The position numbers and the translations under genes are program-made. Below are positions 42,883 through 53,985 of a stretch of DNA of 64,000 nt, one piece after another; position 1 is the first letter of the stretch, and every line of letters starts with the position of its first letter. The notes beneath the pieces are model-generated. The model worked only from the letters and a program-made list of their open reading frames with translations. It was not told where the DNA came from and made no database searches. Origin of the DNA: Amoebophrya sp. A120 (Eukaryota; Sar; Dinophyceae; Syndiniales; Amoebophryaceae); the NCBI GenBank assembly GCA_905178155.1, contig CAJINV010000001.1, positions 12,894,635-12,958,634 of the forward strand, given 5' to 3'.

Positions 42883-43196
42883 GGCGACCAGCGTGTGGCG
42901 TTCTACTACATAGCACCGGTTTATTGCTCACACGACATCAAATCGTTGAGTAATCTAGAGGAACGCTGTTGCTGATGCTGTGCTGATCCTGATCCTGGGT
43001 GCCTGCGGCGTACTTTTATTGTTTTCTCTAGTAAGCAGCTGCAGCAACTCAAATTCATACGCAATGCGATGCATGGATGATCAAGATCATCATCATACTC
43101 ATTATAGTGGTACTAAGTCCACGTCCCGGTTCCCTCTTGCGAAAAATGCAGGTGGTGCAGCTGCATCAAACTACACGCTCTCCGCCAGATCGCCTT

Positions 43197-45282
43197 TTAC
43201 TCTATTTTCTTACGCTGGTAGTTGGTTTTGTGCTGCGCCAGGGCTTGAACCAGTTGTAGCGGGGAGATTTCGCCGTCGTCTCGGTCGTCTTCATCTCCGG
43301 GGCTGTGATAGACGGGCACCCGGCTCCGGGACGCCTTCGGCGCGGTGGCGCTAGCGGACGGCGCCGGCCGCTGCAGGTACCGTTTCATGTCGGGCGACTG
43401 GCTGGTGACGCGTCCGTTCGGGAGTCGCAACAGCACTTCTCGCGCCGCAGCGGAACTGTTTATTTTGGTAAAACCCGGAGGAGAAGCGCCCGTTCGAGAA
43501 GAGCTGCTTCTCGTGTCAGTTGGCGTATGCATGTAATGATCCTCGGCAACGTGGTTCTTGACGCGAGATGGAGGCACAGCTCCGAGTAGGTGCACGTCGT
43601 CGCCGCGGCCGCTGCGTCCCTCTAGTTGCTGTGACGCGAGAATCCTGGACGGATCGTAGCGGTCCCGAACCGCCGACTCGAGCCCGTCGCTTCCGTTCTT
43701 GCCGGTAGATTGTTCTGTCGCGCCGTCACCAAGCAGACGCCCGAATTCATCCACTTGGCCAACGTTCTCCAGGTAGAAGGAAAACGCCGACGCTGCGGGG
43801 GGAGGTGCGGTAGAATAACTGTTCATGTTCTTGTGTTGTCCACCCGGAGGATGATCAACGTCCGACGTGGTCGGAGTCTTGCGCTGCATGGTTTCAGTTT
43901 CTTCAGGGCGGCGCGCACCCGGCGGGATCAGGAACTTCCTCTTGCTCGGCGAAGAGGATCCCTTTCGGGTGGTCCGGCTCGGAGAGGGCGAGGAAACCAC
44001 TTTGCCGCCTTGCAGTGAAAAAACCGGAAGCTGCGACTGCTGTGGCATTGTTCCATGTAGTTCCGAAGAGGACGCGGACGCGGCGCCGTTGATACAATTG
44101 CTACTGCGCCGCAACGCCGGCCGACTTCGGTGCGAATCTTGCTCCCGCTGATGCAACCGGCTGTAGAGGTACTTGGAACTACCGCCTACGGCCGACGACG
44201 AGGTCGTCGACGAGAGCTTGCTCCCCAGGCGTTGCTCTACTCTGCCCGCAGCTTGAAATTCCTTCGGGCCGACAACTCCTGCAAGAAGAGAAGGATCACC
44301 GTCATAGTCCACCTCATAGTTCTTGTCCGGTCCTGGCGCCTCCCGGTCTCCGCGAAAACCCAGGGACTTGGCGACGAGCTCCGTCGTCACATTTGCCTTC
44401 GCAGCGGGGTCGAGCAGCTGCCCCCGGTTGTACAGAGCCGAAGGTTCCGACATCTTCACGTGCTGTGCCGTGACGAGGTCTGTAGTGGCTCCAGCAGCAG
44501 CACCGCGTCCTCCCCCGCTTCGGCTCAAAAGTAGATGAGAGGAGGTGGAGCCGGGAGGGGGGCGGGCGCCAAAAGATCCGCCTGGTGGTGGTGGTCCCGT
44601 TCTACAGTCCGCCAGGTGGTGGAGCACCTTCTTACCGACCCATTCCTGGTCATAGGCGGTGTTACCGGGAAAGCTGAAATCGTTGGCCGCGAAAGCCGGC
44701 GGCGCGTCCCTCTCCGCGTCGAGAAACTCCTCGTCGGAGGAGTGAGCGTCGTCATCGGCGGAAAACTTTCGCAGCGGGAAAATCTCGTACGTGTGTTATG
44801 CATTGCAAAAGGATTTTTACGATAAGGACAAGGATCGTATCGCGATTGACGGTAGTGTAGAACTTGCCTAAATGCAAAAGAAACAGTAAAACATCATGGG
44901 CATCAAATTCATTGAGAACAAGAAATGCGAATGGTTCTACGAGCCTTCTGTTCTCGTTCTCCGTGTTAAAGTGACAGCAAGTAGAAGACAAAAATCAATC
45001 GTGATGTTGAAGGTTGCAACTGGTACTTGCTATAGTACGCGAATACGAAAGCCTTTTCGTTCATCTATCTTTTGCACGGGATATTCGCAGTAATTCGTCG
45101 AAGTCCGGCGGAAGGCTCACAACCGGCTGCTTCGAGAACTTTCGTTTCTGGTTCTCGATAGAATCCCGCGCACTGGTGTGGTCTGAGCCCCGCATCGCAT
45201 TTTTACGGTCAGTCGACGCGAACAAACCCGTCACATCGCGCGCTCGGTGAAAGGCGGACCGCTGCGTATCGGAGGCCGCCAT
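43197..45282 (-). CDS. Disordered Ser/Pro/Arg-rich protein, unrecognised
   Basis: The start is the ATG at 45,280-45,282 (MAASDTQRSAFHRARDVTGL). Exon 1 ends near 45,095 after LPPDFDELLR. Exon 2 runs from about 44,785 (IFPLRKFSADDDAHSSDEEF) to the stop at 43,197. Short ordered blocks are DFSFPGNTAYDQEWVGKKVL near the start of exon 2 and REVLLRLPNGRVTSQSPDMK near the C-terminus. The rest is low-complexity Ser/Pro/Gly/Arg with many potential phosphorylation sites. The intron has AAAAG-containing ends resembling family C termini. No known domain is visible, so the function is unknown. Confidence 0.65.
44790..45090. mobile_element. Possible degenerate introner
   Basis: The intron of the disordered-protein gene carries TATGCATTGCAAAAGGATTT near 44,798 and a CTATCTTTTGCACGGGATAT end near 45,066-45,085, loosely inverted and similar to family C/D ends. 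No clean direct repeat is seen and the exact splice sites are uncertain. Confidence 0.4.
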
Positions 45283-45289
45283 GTTCAGG

Positions 45290-45855
45290 ATCTTAATTGT
45301 CGCTGCAAGAAAGAAAGACGACTTTTTGTATACCGTTTTTTTTTAGAATAACACTGAACGCGACAGCTCTGGATCTGGTCGCATTTCTTCATTTCTAAGT
45401 AGATCTATTGCTTGTTGCTAGTTTTTTTTACTCTTAATCTTATGGAAATCGATTGTCACACTCACAGTCACACAGTATCTCGTGATTCATCAGAAAAGCC
45501 CCCCAGATTTTCTTAAGCTAGAAAGGTCTTTTTTTACGCATCACGTCGACGACACCAAACTCTGGACTCTATTGTAGTGCTACGACGAGGACGACCTCTC
45601 CATTTGTTTCAAGTAGTGAGCGACCCGAAGCAGCAACAGCCGGCATCTGTTGATCGATACAACCTTAACGAACCTCTTCTCTCACGAACGGGAGCGCCTT
45701 CTGTTTTTGTTTCTGCTGTATTAATTTCGCCCGTTGGCGTTTCTCATGTTGCACAGATTTTCCCATGGCAGACCCAGACGACGAGTGCGCGTTTTATTCA
45801 CTTTGCATTTGCGTTTTAGTTTTCTTTTTCAGCATTACAACACCGAGAGTCGATG
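45290..45855. other. Intergenic region, nothing recognised
   Basis: This lies between the disordered-protein start codon and the aminotransferase stop. It holds T-rich tracts (45,338-45,346, 45,422-45,429, 45,530-45,536) but no gene. Confidence 0.4.
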
Positions 45856-45858
45856 ACA

Positions 45859-48683
45859 TTACTGACGACAAGTCAGGTTATTTTCCAGATAATCCACATA
45901 GGCTCGATGAAGCCGCTGCACACCTTCCTTGAGTTCATCTGCCTCGTAAAACGCCCAGCTGAGCCTGCAGTACGCATCAAAGCGGTGGCCATCGTTCCTT
46001 GCCCGCGCGCCGTCCGCTACGTCATCTTCGGGGCCCCCGCCAGCGCCGGTATTTTCCGTAATGTTCTTGCCTGCTGTTCCTCCTATTGTGGCTCCTTCAT
46101 TCTCCGAGGAAAGTTTTACACTGCAGCGTCGTCCAGGCAAGAACCCGACCCCGTACTTCTCGCGGTTCGGGCTCAGGAAATCGTGAAAAAATCGGTGCGT
46201 GTTCATCCTCGAATCCCGAAAACGGAGCCAAAGAAAGTAGCCCCCTGTCGGGGGGAGAAAGTCGACCGCGGTGCCAAACCGGCTTTGCAGCTCGGCGCAC
46301 AGGACCCGGGCACGGTCTGTGTAAATTTCGTTTAGCTTCGCAAGGTAGGTGTCCATGCGTCCGGATTCGATCATGCCCGTGACACCAAGGCTCGCCACGG
46401 GGTTGAGCGCCCCGCCCGACACCAGGACGGGGTCCTTCACAAACACACGCTGCACAAGTTCCGCGTCCGCATGCAGCCACCCAAGCCGGCATCGAAATGA
46501 AAACTGTGGCCTGCCAAGGAGGACCAAAACGAAGCTCCACAGCAGTCACATCCAAAAACAAAAACGAAACAGATCTCCCGTCGAGTTCTGCGTATCGGTT
46601 TCTTCACCTTCTCAGCCACCGCATTTACGAAACTCAAAGACAGGGCTAGACCCGAAGTCATAGAAAAAGACAAAATTAAAAATTCAAATTGATATCCACG
46701 TTCTGATTCTTGACGAGAGAGCTCGGGCACAACTTGTGCACAACTTCGGGAGCCGATATGGGGTCTAGCAGCGCACAGTTTATTTCTTGGTATCATAGCC
46801 GCAGACCAGGCGCCACGATCTTGGAGAAGGATCCCATGCTAATGACTCTAGCGGATGAAGATTTAGATGTACCGCCGTTCACAGTTTCACCGTCGTAAAA
46901 CCGTAGCGAGGTACGAATCGCGCGCTCAACGTCTTCGTGATCAACATCTTTGCGGTCGCCCGTGGTGCCAGCTGTCGTCGCGGATTTCTGATTTCCATCG
47001 ACACGTCCTCCTCGTCCATTGTGCTGCAGTAGGACGTAGGGTTCGTCGGCGAGAATGTAGAAATCGTAAGCGTGCGCCAGTTGGACCAGCTTTTTGGCGG
47101 CCCGGACCGACAGGCACTCCCCAGTCGGATTGTGGTACATCGTATCAAATGTAAAAATGTCTGGGTCTGGAAGAATCCAACTGGTCATGCTGATTTTCGA
47201 TTCTAAAAAGATCTGTATTGCATGAGCAGCAAAGAGAGTCCAAGTTTTGCTACACGGACAGAGCATTTGTCATGCATACCCGACTGCGCCACATCGAAAA
47301 CCTTTGCACCGTCGCCGCAAGCAGCTACGGCCGCAGGAGATCTAGTCATGCGGTATAGGCATCAGGAAGCCCTCACAAAATCTGTGATGCTAGGGCATGC
47401 ATCACAGAGATCAGAAGTCATGCAAAATGTGCATGACAAACCTGGCAATCTTCCAGACCCAGACATTTTTACATTTGATACATCGGTATGGTATAGACAG
47501 CGCGAGGGCGCGGATTCCCATCGTTTTTCAGGTAAGCCTCCAGCTCTTCCACAAAGCGTGACATGCCCGCAGTACCTACTTGTACTACTTGCGCGCTACT
47601 ATAGTTGCTATCTTGTTCTGTAGATGTAGTTGCATCTCCATCTGCACGATCGTTCTCACCGGTATTATTTTCACGACTGTTCAGCATCCGCGGCAAGCAG
47701 GGCAGCAGCTTCACGTTGCAGTGGCTCCGCAGGATGTCGCCGACAAGAAAGTAGGTGGGGTCATCCATGAGAACCAAGTCTTCGCTTCTGCAGAGCGCTC
47801 GGGCGGCGAACTGGATGGCGTGGGAGTTGCCATTGGTAAACAAGAGCTCGCTCTTCTGGACCGGAAAGCCGAGCACTTTCGTGAGCCAGCTCGCCAGCAC
47901 GCTCAAATGCGTGCTGGTGCCTCCGTACTGGAGCATCAGCGGGTCTGGAGACTCGTCGTTGGGGGTACAGCCACCGGATAATCTCTCGTGCAGCGCCGTC
48001 CTAAATTCTTCCAACGGAATGCGGCTGGGCGTCGGCTGTCCGATCGAAAAATTCACAAAGTCCTTGTCCACCTGGCTCTGCGCGTACTCAGACATTTGAT
48101 GAGTCTCCACGCGCGTCCGCTTCACAGGAGGGCCTGGTGATTCACTTTTATCCGCTGCTTGCGCTTGTTCCGCATTCTTACCGGAAAGACCCGGCGCAGC
48201 TGCAGTCCTTTCCGTCGCAGAGGACGACATTGTTGCAGCGGCGTACGTAAAGATGTGCCTCTCCTGTCTCCCTGACTGCCGATCGAGCAGATAATTTTTG
48301 TGCAGGAGACACAAACTCGTCTCAACCACAGAGCAACGCGGTCGCCGTGGTGCTGCGGCTGTGTTCTTTGGTATAACAAGTGGAGCGCCACCACTCCATA
48401 AGCATATTAAGTCTCCCCTCACTGACCGGCTAGGGCAAGCGGTGGTCTTCTCACACAAGAAGGTCGTGATGCTGGCGCCTCTACCAACCGGTAGTTGCGA
48501 CAGGCCCGAGGACGATGTGCACCGTTGATTTCTAATCACACGATGACCACTAGATGACTGTGCTGGCGCCGAAGCTTTCAAGAATCGACCGCGTTCTTGC
48601 GCTTGGTACGACGTCGCCAATCGATGCAGCTGCGAGGTGGAGCGAGCAACCGCTGTAGCGTTTACACCACCACCTGCACGCAT
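45859..48683 (-). CDS. PLP-dependent class I/II aminotransferase
   Basis: The upstream ATG at 48,681-48,683 gives MRAGGGVNATAVARSTSQLH, an Arg/Ser-rich, acid-poor leader compatible with mitochondrial targeting. A later ATG near 48,231 (MSSSATERTAAAPG) is the alternative. The domain shows FVNFSIGQPTPSRIPLEEFR, LFTNGNSHAIQFAARALCRS, LVLMDDPTYF, IPMYHNPTG (the PxxNPTG loop), FYILADEPYVLLQ (cofactor Asp) and ISMGSFSKIVAPGLRLGWLH with the Schiff-base lysine in SFSK. The C-terminal domain has ALNPVASLGVTGMIESGRMD and PPTGGYFLWLRF. The layout matches 2-aminoadipate/MocR-like fold-type I enzymes. The substrate cannot be told. Exons: 48,683-47,481; 47,142-46,799; 46,488-45,859. Both introns are introners. 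Polar insertions lie in the large domain (LNSRENNTGENDRADGD) and near the C-terminus. Confidence 0.9.
46489..46798. mobile_element. Old, degenerate introner, flanks AGCCG
   Basis: AGCCG flanks it at 46,484-46,488 and 46,799-46,803, and excision leaving one copy gives PGLRLGWLHAD, the conserved aminotransferase string. The termini are weakly inverted (GAAATGAAAACTGTGG against CACAGTTTATTTC) and lack clean TAT/ATA ends, suggesting an older insertion than its neighbour at 47,143. Confidence 0.65.
47143..47480. mobile_element. Introner element, family A, 5-bp duplication CATCG
   Basis: The left end TATCAAATGTAAAAATGTCT then GGGTCTGGAA is a perfect inverse of TTCCAGACCCAGACATTTTT then ACATTTGATA. 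CATCG flanks it at 47,138-47,142 and 47,481-47,485, extending to TACATCG if the end bases are counted. Excision gives VYTIPMYHNPTGE, the invariant aminotransferase loop. Confidence 0.95.
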
Positions 48684-48937
48684 AAATGCTTACAACAAAT
48701 TAATTAGACTTAGTGCGTGGACATACTTGTGTTCACACGTACATCATCAGGAGCGAGCACTACGCCAAAACCAGTTTAAATTGAATTGTTGTCTCCGCCG
48801 AGGACCTGGCTATGATCAAACACCAACTTGTGATCCACCTACGACCTGGGCATGAACCTCTACCTCATACAATTACAAAGAAAAGCAAGAAATAGCTGAC
48901 ATCGAATAAACGAGAGTCACGCACCATATGTCTTCTA

Positions 48938-50212
48938 TTTGTATCCACTGCTTGTCAACTGCACGTACACAGTTTCTGCCTGGAAACTAATGCGTTGCTG
49001 CTGCCATCCAACTACATCTTTAGCGAAACGCTTACGCTTTGGTTCAGCGGCCGCGAGGAAGCCGCCACCAACGGGGCAGAATCGATTCTGTTGCACACCA
49101 CAAACTCCAAAGGACAAAACACAGTACGAGACTTGCGCGTTATGGTGTTCAACTTTTTCGCACCCTGCTTCATAAAACAGAACTGCAGCTTCTCAGAATA
49201 ACAGACAATTATAGGAGGAGTGACGTTTCACAATCATACGTCCGCACCTGGGTGAGGTTTCCGCTGGGGACCACCAGGCTCGATGAGAGGCGACCCGGAA
49301 TCAATATCACCACAGTCGAGCGGAGTAAAACCGATCGCGGATACTATCTCTGCCAATACGGCTTTTCCTGTCGCGTCCCCCACGATCTCGATTCCCTGTC
49401 GTTTCCCGTCTCGGAGCGAGGTCCAGGCCACGCTTTTGAAGCCCGAGGCCCAATGCGTTGTCGCTGCCGCATTCACTCTCGACGGCTGAGTTGTCAGGTT
49501 CGCATCGCCGTTTTCACCCATGTCGAAGCAGTCTCGATGATAAGCAACAGCGGAAGCGTAGCCATTTCGCGCCGGGTTCCCTCGTGTCCAAGCCCCGCGA
49601 CCGAAATAGGTGATGTCTATAAGCACCTTCCCCTTCCCGCGAATTGCCTTCCCCAGAAACTCTTGCTTCAGGACAACATTGACGCCATCATCCTTACTAT
49701 GCTGGGAACCAATTGAAACAAACTGCCCTTGTATGTCTCGATGCGTTTTTTATTTACACATGATGCCCACGCATCGGCCTTGTAATTCTACTATTTCTAT
49801 GAGTATGTGTATGATACTACTTCTACTTAGTGCTGTCATATCGGTTTCTTTTCGAAAAAGCACCAGCAAAGGCGTGGTACTTCTACTTCGCATTTTTGTC
49901 TTTCATTTGATAGGTTCCGATATTTGTCGGTACCGCGAGTATGAGGACCGGACACTGTTCCGCAACCTCCCGCCAATCTCCGCCAACCAATGAGACGCCA
50001 GAAGACCTCACGCCTTTTTGGATCTTCTCCGCCAGAGCTCGCCGCGAGCGGCGTCCCGCGTTTGGGAGTACACTGGGACGGGTGTCTTTGCCAGGGCGGT
50101 CCCGAGGGATGGTGGCAGCCATCATCCCTGTGCCAATGATGCCTACCGGGGACGATGAAAGCCCCACCACGGCTTTCCGAGTGTTCGCGGTACTGCTACT
50201 GCTGCCTGACAT
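48938..50212 (-). CDS. NADP-binding protein, F420-dependent reductase (FNO)/STEAP-like domain
   Basis: The start is the ATG at 50,210-50,212 (MSGSSSSTANTRKAVVGLSS), followed by PVGIIGTGMMA, the GxGxxA/G dinucleotide loop. Exon 1 ends with WREVAEQCPVLILAVPTNI near 49,930. Exon 2, about 49,690-49,245, reads FLGKAIRGKGKVLIDITYFG, then ASGFKSVAWTSLRD, EIVGDATGKAVLAEIVSAIG and FTPLDCGDIDSGSPLIEPGG. The order 'VLIDIT..., KSV, GDA, GFxPLDxGxL' is that of F420-dependent NADP reductases and the STEAP reductase domain. A tail exon down to the stop near 48,935 (RKRFAKDVVGWQQQRISFQA) is tentative. No STEAP membrane part is seen. The likely role is NADP(H)-linked reduction with an unknown partner. The intron between about 49,930 and 49,690 has TATCGGAACC / GGTTCCCAGCATA ends and may be another introner. 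Confidence 0.72.
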
Positions 50213-50777
50213 AATTGAGGTTTTTGAAGACGTCAAATGTCAGAAAAAACCGATTTCTGCTACTTTGAACATTGCAGTTTTGCAGAAGGAGCCGAGACCG
50301 AGTAGTTCGTCGATGGCGACCACGAACTGATATACCAGTGCTGCCACACTGGTGTGCGCCAGGGAAGGTAGTTCCATATTCCTGTGCATGCCTGTTGTTA
50401 CTTGCAGTGGTGACGATTTTTGGGAGTAGCTAATACCTGCACGCCAAGACAGTTATAGATCACTTTTCCAAGACGAGCCAGGAGGACGAGTCTGCGTACC
50501 CGACCACCACCAGTACTTTTCAGTGACCAGTAGAACATCAAACGTTCTTCTCAGATGCGCTGTTGCAGCGGCACCACTCGAATGAAAGTTATCGGGTCGA
50601 AAAAAATCAGCATGTCGCTCTATGTCAATTGTGGCAGGTCTACCTTTAGTGCGTCGCTTAGAGAAAGTTCTTCTGTCATTGCCATCGGCTTCTTTTTTTA
50701 TCTTATTCATGGTAGACGTAGACCACGAGTCGGGATCCAGCCTCGCATCTTTATTTCCCCGTCCTGTCCTTCCTGTT

Positions 50778-52991
50778 CTACTTGCCCTTGCGTCCTGCGG
50801 TTAGTGGCGGCGGAGCGCCAATTTTTCCGCTCTTTTTGGTCATGACGCAGCGAAACAGCGGACCGAACTTCATGGGTTCATCCGGCAGGAAAAAGTTGGC
50901 ACTTTCTACCTCGAGCTCGCAGTCGGCTTTGTCCTTGGCAATTTTTCGGATCCGCTCGACGACCTCTTCGTTTTCGTGCCGCGAGAGTGCGCACGTGGAA
51001 TACACGATCTTGCCGTGCTTTTTCAGGAGGAAAATCGCGGTCCACAGTAGGTGCACCTGCCGGTCCGCGTTTGCGGCCACGCTTTTCGGGCACCACCGCG
51101 CCATCTCGATCGGACTGGACAAGAGATGTCGATCGGTAGAACAGTATCAAAAGTAAAAATGTCTGGGTCTGGAAACTTGTGATGCTGGATGGCGTCTCAT
51201 GATGAGGCTACGAATACTGGCTCAGCATGACAAGTTTCTGAGCTCCTACCTAGGTGTTGCCTATTCTGCATGACAAACTGCGGCTCTGCATCACAGAAAA
51301 GCGGAGCTCTTAGGTAACGTGCATGACAGATTTAAGAGTCATGCCAGACAAGCATGACAAACATGAATTCTTCCAGACCCAGACATTTTTACAGTTGATA
51401 AACAGGGGGCGTCCACCAGGATGACGTCGAACGGTGCGAGACGGTACAACTCACAGTGGGGCGCCGTCGCGTCGAGGTTGGTCACCTTCACCAGGTTTTG
51501 CTCGAAAAGGTCCACGGGCAAAAAGCTCTGCAGGACGGATTGGAGCCGCGTGGCGCGCGTCTTCGAGAATTCGTTGCTCACCAAGAGTGGCAGGTTGCTC
51601 ATATTAGTTGTACTGGCGGTCTTGTTTTTGCTGGAACTCGACGGGGTGATCCCTGTGCCGCGGTTTGGTCCACCCGATGTGGTATTTCTTGTCGAAGTGG
51701 AAAGGATACCCGCCCGGTTGATGTTGTGGTTCGGGTTGGATTTGGAGTAGAGAGGACGATCGGGCGGGGTCGTCGGGAGATCCTCATCTTCTTGTCGTTT
51801 GCCAGTTACAGTACTTGGTGTAGTTTCGTCGTTATTAATTCGGACTCGTCCCTCATCACTTGAAGCCTTCTCAGCAGGCATTTTTTCGGTGCAAACATAC
51901 GGCGCGGTGTCGCTGTCCTCGCCACCCGCGAGTTCTTCATCTTCTTGTGCCATCGTACTAATGGTACTACCTGCAAGGTCCAGACCAAATCTCGGTGGGT
52001 TTTCCGCAAGGTCATTCTCTGGAGTTTCGTTGTCGTTGTCGTTCTGCGTCGTTCTCGAAGAAAAATAGTCGCGAAAAAGTTGCGAGGCAAGCACGAGCGA
52101 TTTGCCGCCGGGAGCTGCGCAAAGGTCCAACACCTTCTCACTTCCAGTCAGCTCCAGACCTTCGGAAGCGCACAGCGCCGACGCGCCGTCCAGGTAGTAG
52201 TGGGTAAGCACGTTGTCTGGTAACTCAAATGGCCGTCGCCTCGGAATCGCCACCACTCCACCTCGCGGTCGGTCTTCCGTACTCGGCTCGGACATGAAAA
52301 GCCTGTTTTGTTCTTGCTTTTCAGATCGGGCCGGTGTCAGGACTGGCTCTTGTTCTCCGCCGGATGTTTGATGTGCAGAAGCAGCAGCAGCTCCTGCTAT
52401 TTGTCGTGTATCCGCACCATCGTCCCCTTGACGATGGAAACTACCACCTCCTCCAGGAGGAGCCGAGGTTTCATCTTTATGTCTCTGCTCTTCAAGAAGT
52501 TCATCACCCAACACCACTTTCGTTTTCTTGAAGAAACCCGGCACGCGCGCATCCGGGAGCATCCGAAGGATTTTTTTCGGAGTGCTGATACAACTAGACG
52601 GACCACTATTTGTAGCTGCAACGCTCTTGTCCGGAAGAGCAGCACCATCGTGAGGACCTAGATGTGGGCCGCGTTCCCGCTGGCTAACTTTTTCTGCTGG
52701 GTTTGTTCCCACCTGTCTCTCTTCCGAACCGCTCGCCGTGCAGAGTTTGTCCAACACGTCGTCTTGCTCCCGTTCGCCGAGAAATGGATTCACCAAGCAG
52801 ACATGATCCGTTTTCGCGTTCAGTGCTTTTAGCAGTTTGCTCCACCGCTTCACGCCGAACTGCTTCTGATACGTCGCCTGCCAACCGCGCTCGCCTCGCA
52901 ACTGCCCGGCAACCTGGATCACGACCGGGGCTGCGGTCTTTATTTTCGTGCTTTTTTTACCACACGATGAGGCTTCTTGTTGTGCGCTCAT
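50778..52991 (-). CDS. NSUN-family RNA cytosine-5 methyltransferase (NSUN3/4-like)
   Basis: The start is the ATG at 52,989-52,991 (MSAQQEASSCGKKSTKIKTA). Exon 1 runs to 51,401 and exon 2 runs 51,144-50,778. HYYLDGASALCASEGLEL precedes motif I LDLCAAPGGKSLVLASQL (residues 288-304). Then comes a roughly 150-residue Asn/Ser/Thr/Glu-rich insertion (about 313-465), then VSNEFSKTRATRLQSVLQSF, VTNLDATAP and FDVILVDAPC. Excision of the introner completes DAPCSTDRHLLSSP (one catalytic Cys), followed by GKIVYSTCALSRHENEEVVE (the second catalytic Cys in TC). The family transfers methyl from S-adenosylmethionine to cytosine in rRNA or tRNA. NSUN3/4 members act in mitochondria, but targeting is not obvious here. 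The insertion between motif I and the next strand is unusual. Confidence 0.92.
51145..51400. mobile_element. Introner element, family A, 5-bp duplication AACAG
   Basis: The left end TATCAAAAGTAAAAATGTCT then GGGTCTGGAA is mirrored by TTCCAGACCCAGACATTTTT then ACAGTTGATA. AACAG flanks it at 51,140-51,144 and 51,401-51,405. Excision restores VDAPCSTDRH, the catalytic loop of the NSUN enzyme. Confidence 0.95.
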
Positions 52992-52994
52992 GAT

Positions 52995-53980
52995 TGAGTC
53001 GATGAAGGTTACGAGTTTATTTCTGAAGATAGAAGGAAAAAAACGAAAACTATGAAAATCGTTCTACTTCTTGGTACAATTATGTGTACACATACACGCT
53101 TCCTGTTCCTTGCTTTGTTCCGGGTATATGGCTCTTATCCGAGGATGCTACAGCAAACTCCAAGCAAAGAAAGGCACTTCCTCGTGTCGAGGACGCCGCG
53201 CCTGTTGTTGTCTTGTTGTTGTTGTGCCACGATGCGTTGAATCACATATATTGATCTTCGTCTTCCATTTATGACTTGAACAAACAAAACCGAAGCGCAC
53301 CTAGTTCTTGCGATCATATTACCCGAAAATAGATCAAGAGCTTGGGTCTGGGCCGTATAATCAGCACACCGGTATAATTTTCAATTTCTGTCGACATTTA
53401 TCTGTTCTTTCCGGATCTCCAGGCCGAAATGATCAGCATCAAGTGGTGAACCTTCTTCTTCGACGAGACCAATCAAAGTAATTTCTCCACAATTTTTCGA
53501 GCGAATCCTTCCAATGAAACTGCACGATTCATTGACCAGTATGGTACTGCTTCAATTAGGGCGTAGGAAGGCATCCCTGCATGCGTGGAATATCACGATC
53601 AACTCGTACCTTATTTCAATTGGATTCAATTTGAGCGTGGCTCCCTCGAATATTTCCGCACGGCCAAATAAAGAGGACGAGGGATCATCGGCAGTGACAG
53701 TTTAGCGTCTAACAGAACATCGCTGAGAGGCTAGCGGTCCTCTCAATTACAACTCCAGGCCGGTGCTCGCTGCAACGAGTGCTCTTATGAAGAAGCACAA
53801 GGTAGAGTACCTATTATGGCTATGTACGGCTCTGTGGTGAGCCATGATGTCGCTTTTTGGGTTCGTCTGTGTTGTTTGTCAACACTTCTGCAACCATCTT
53901 CTTCTTGATCATGTTGATCCTTGAAGCTACGTATGGCAGTTAGTTTTTGGCAGCTTGATACGAGTGGTATTTCTCTCCCG
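52995..53980. other. Intergenic region, nothing recognised
   Basis: This lies between the NSUN start codon and the TrmO stop. A plus-strand open frame at 53,514-53,705 has no recognisable character. Confidence 0.4.
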
Positions 53981-53985
53981 TCACT

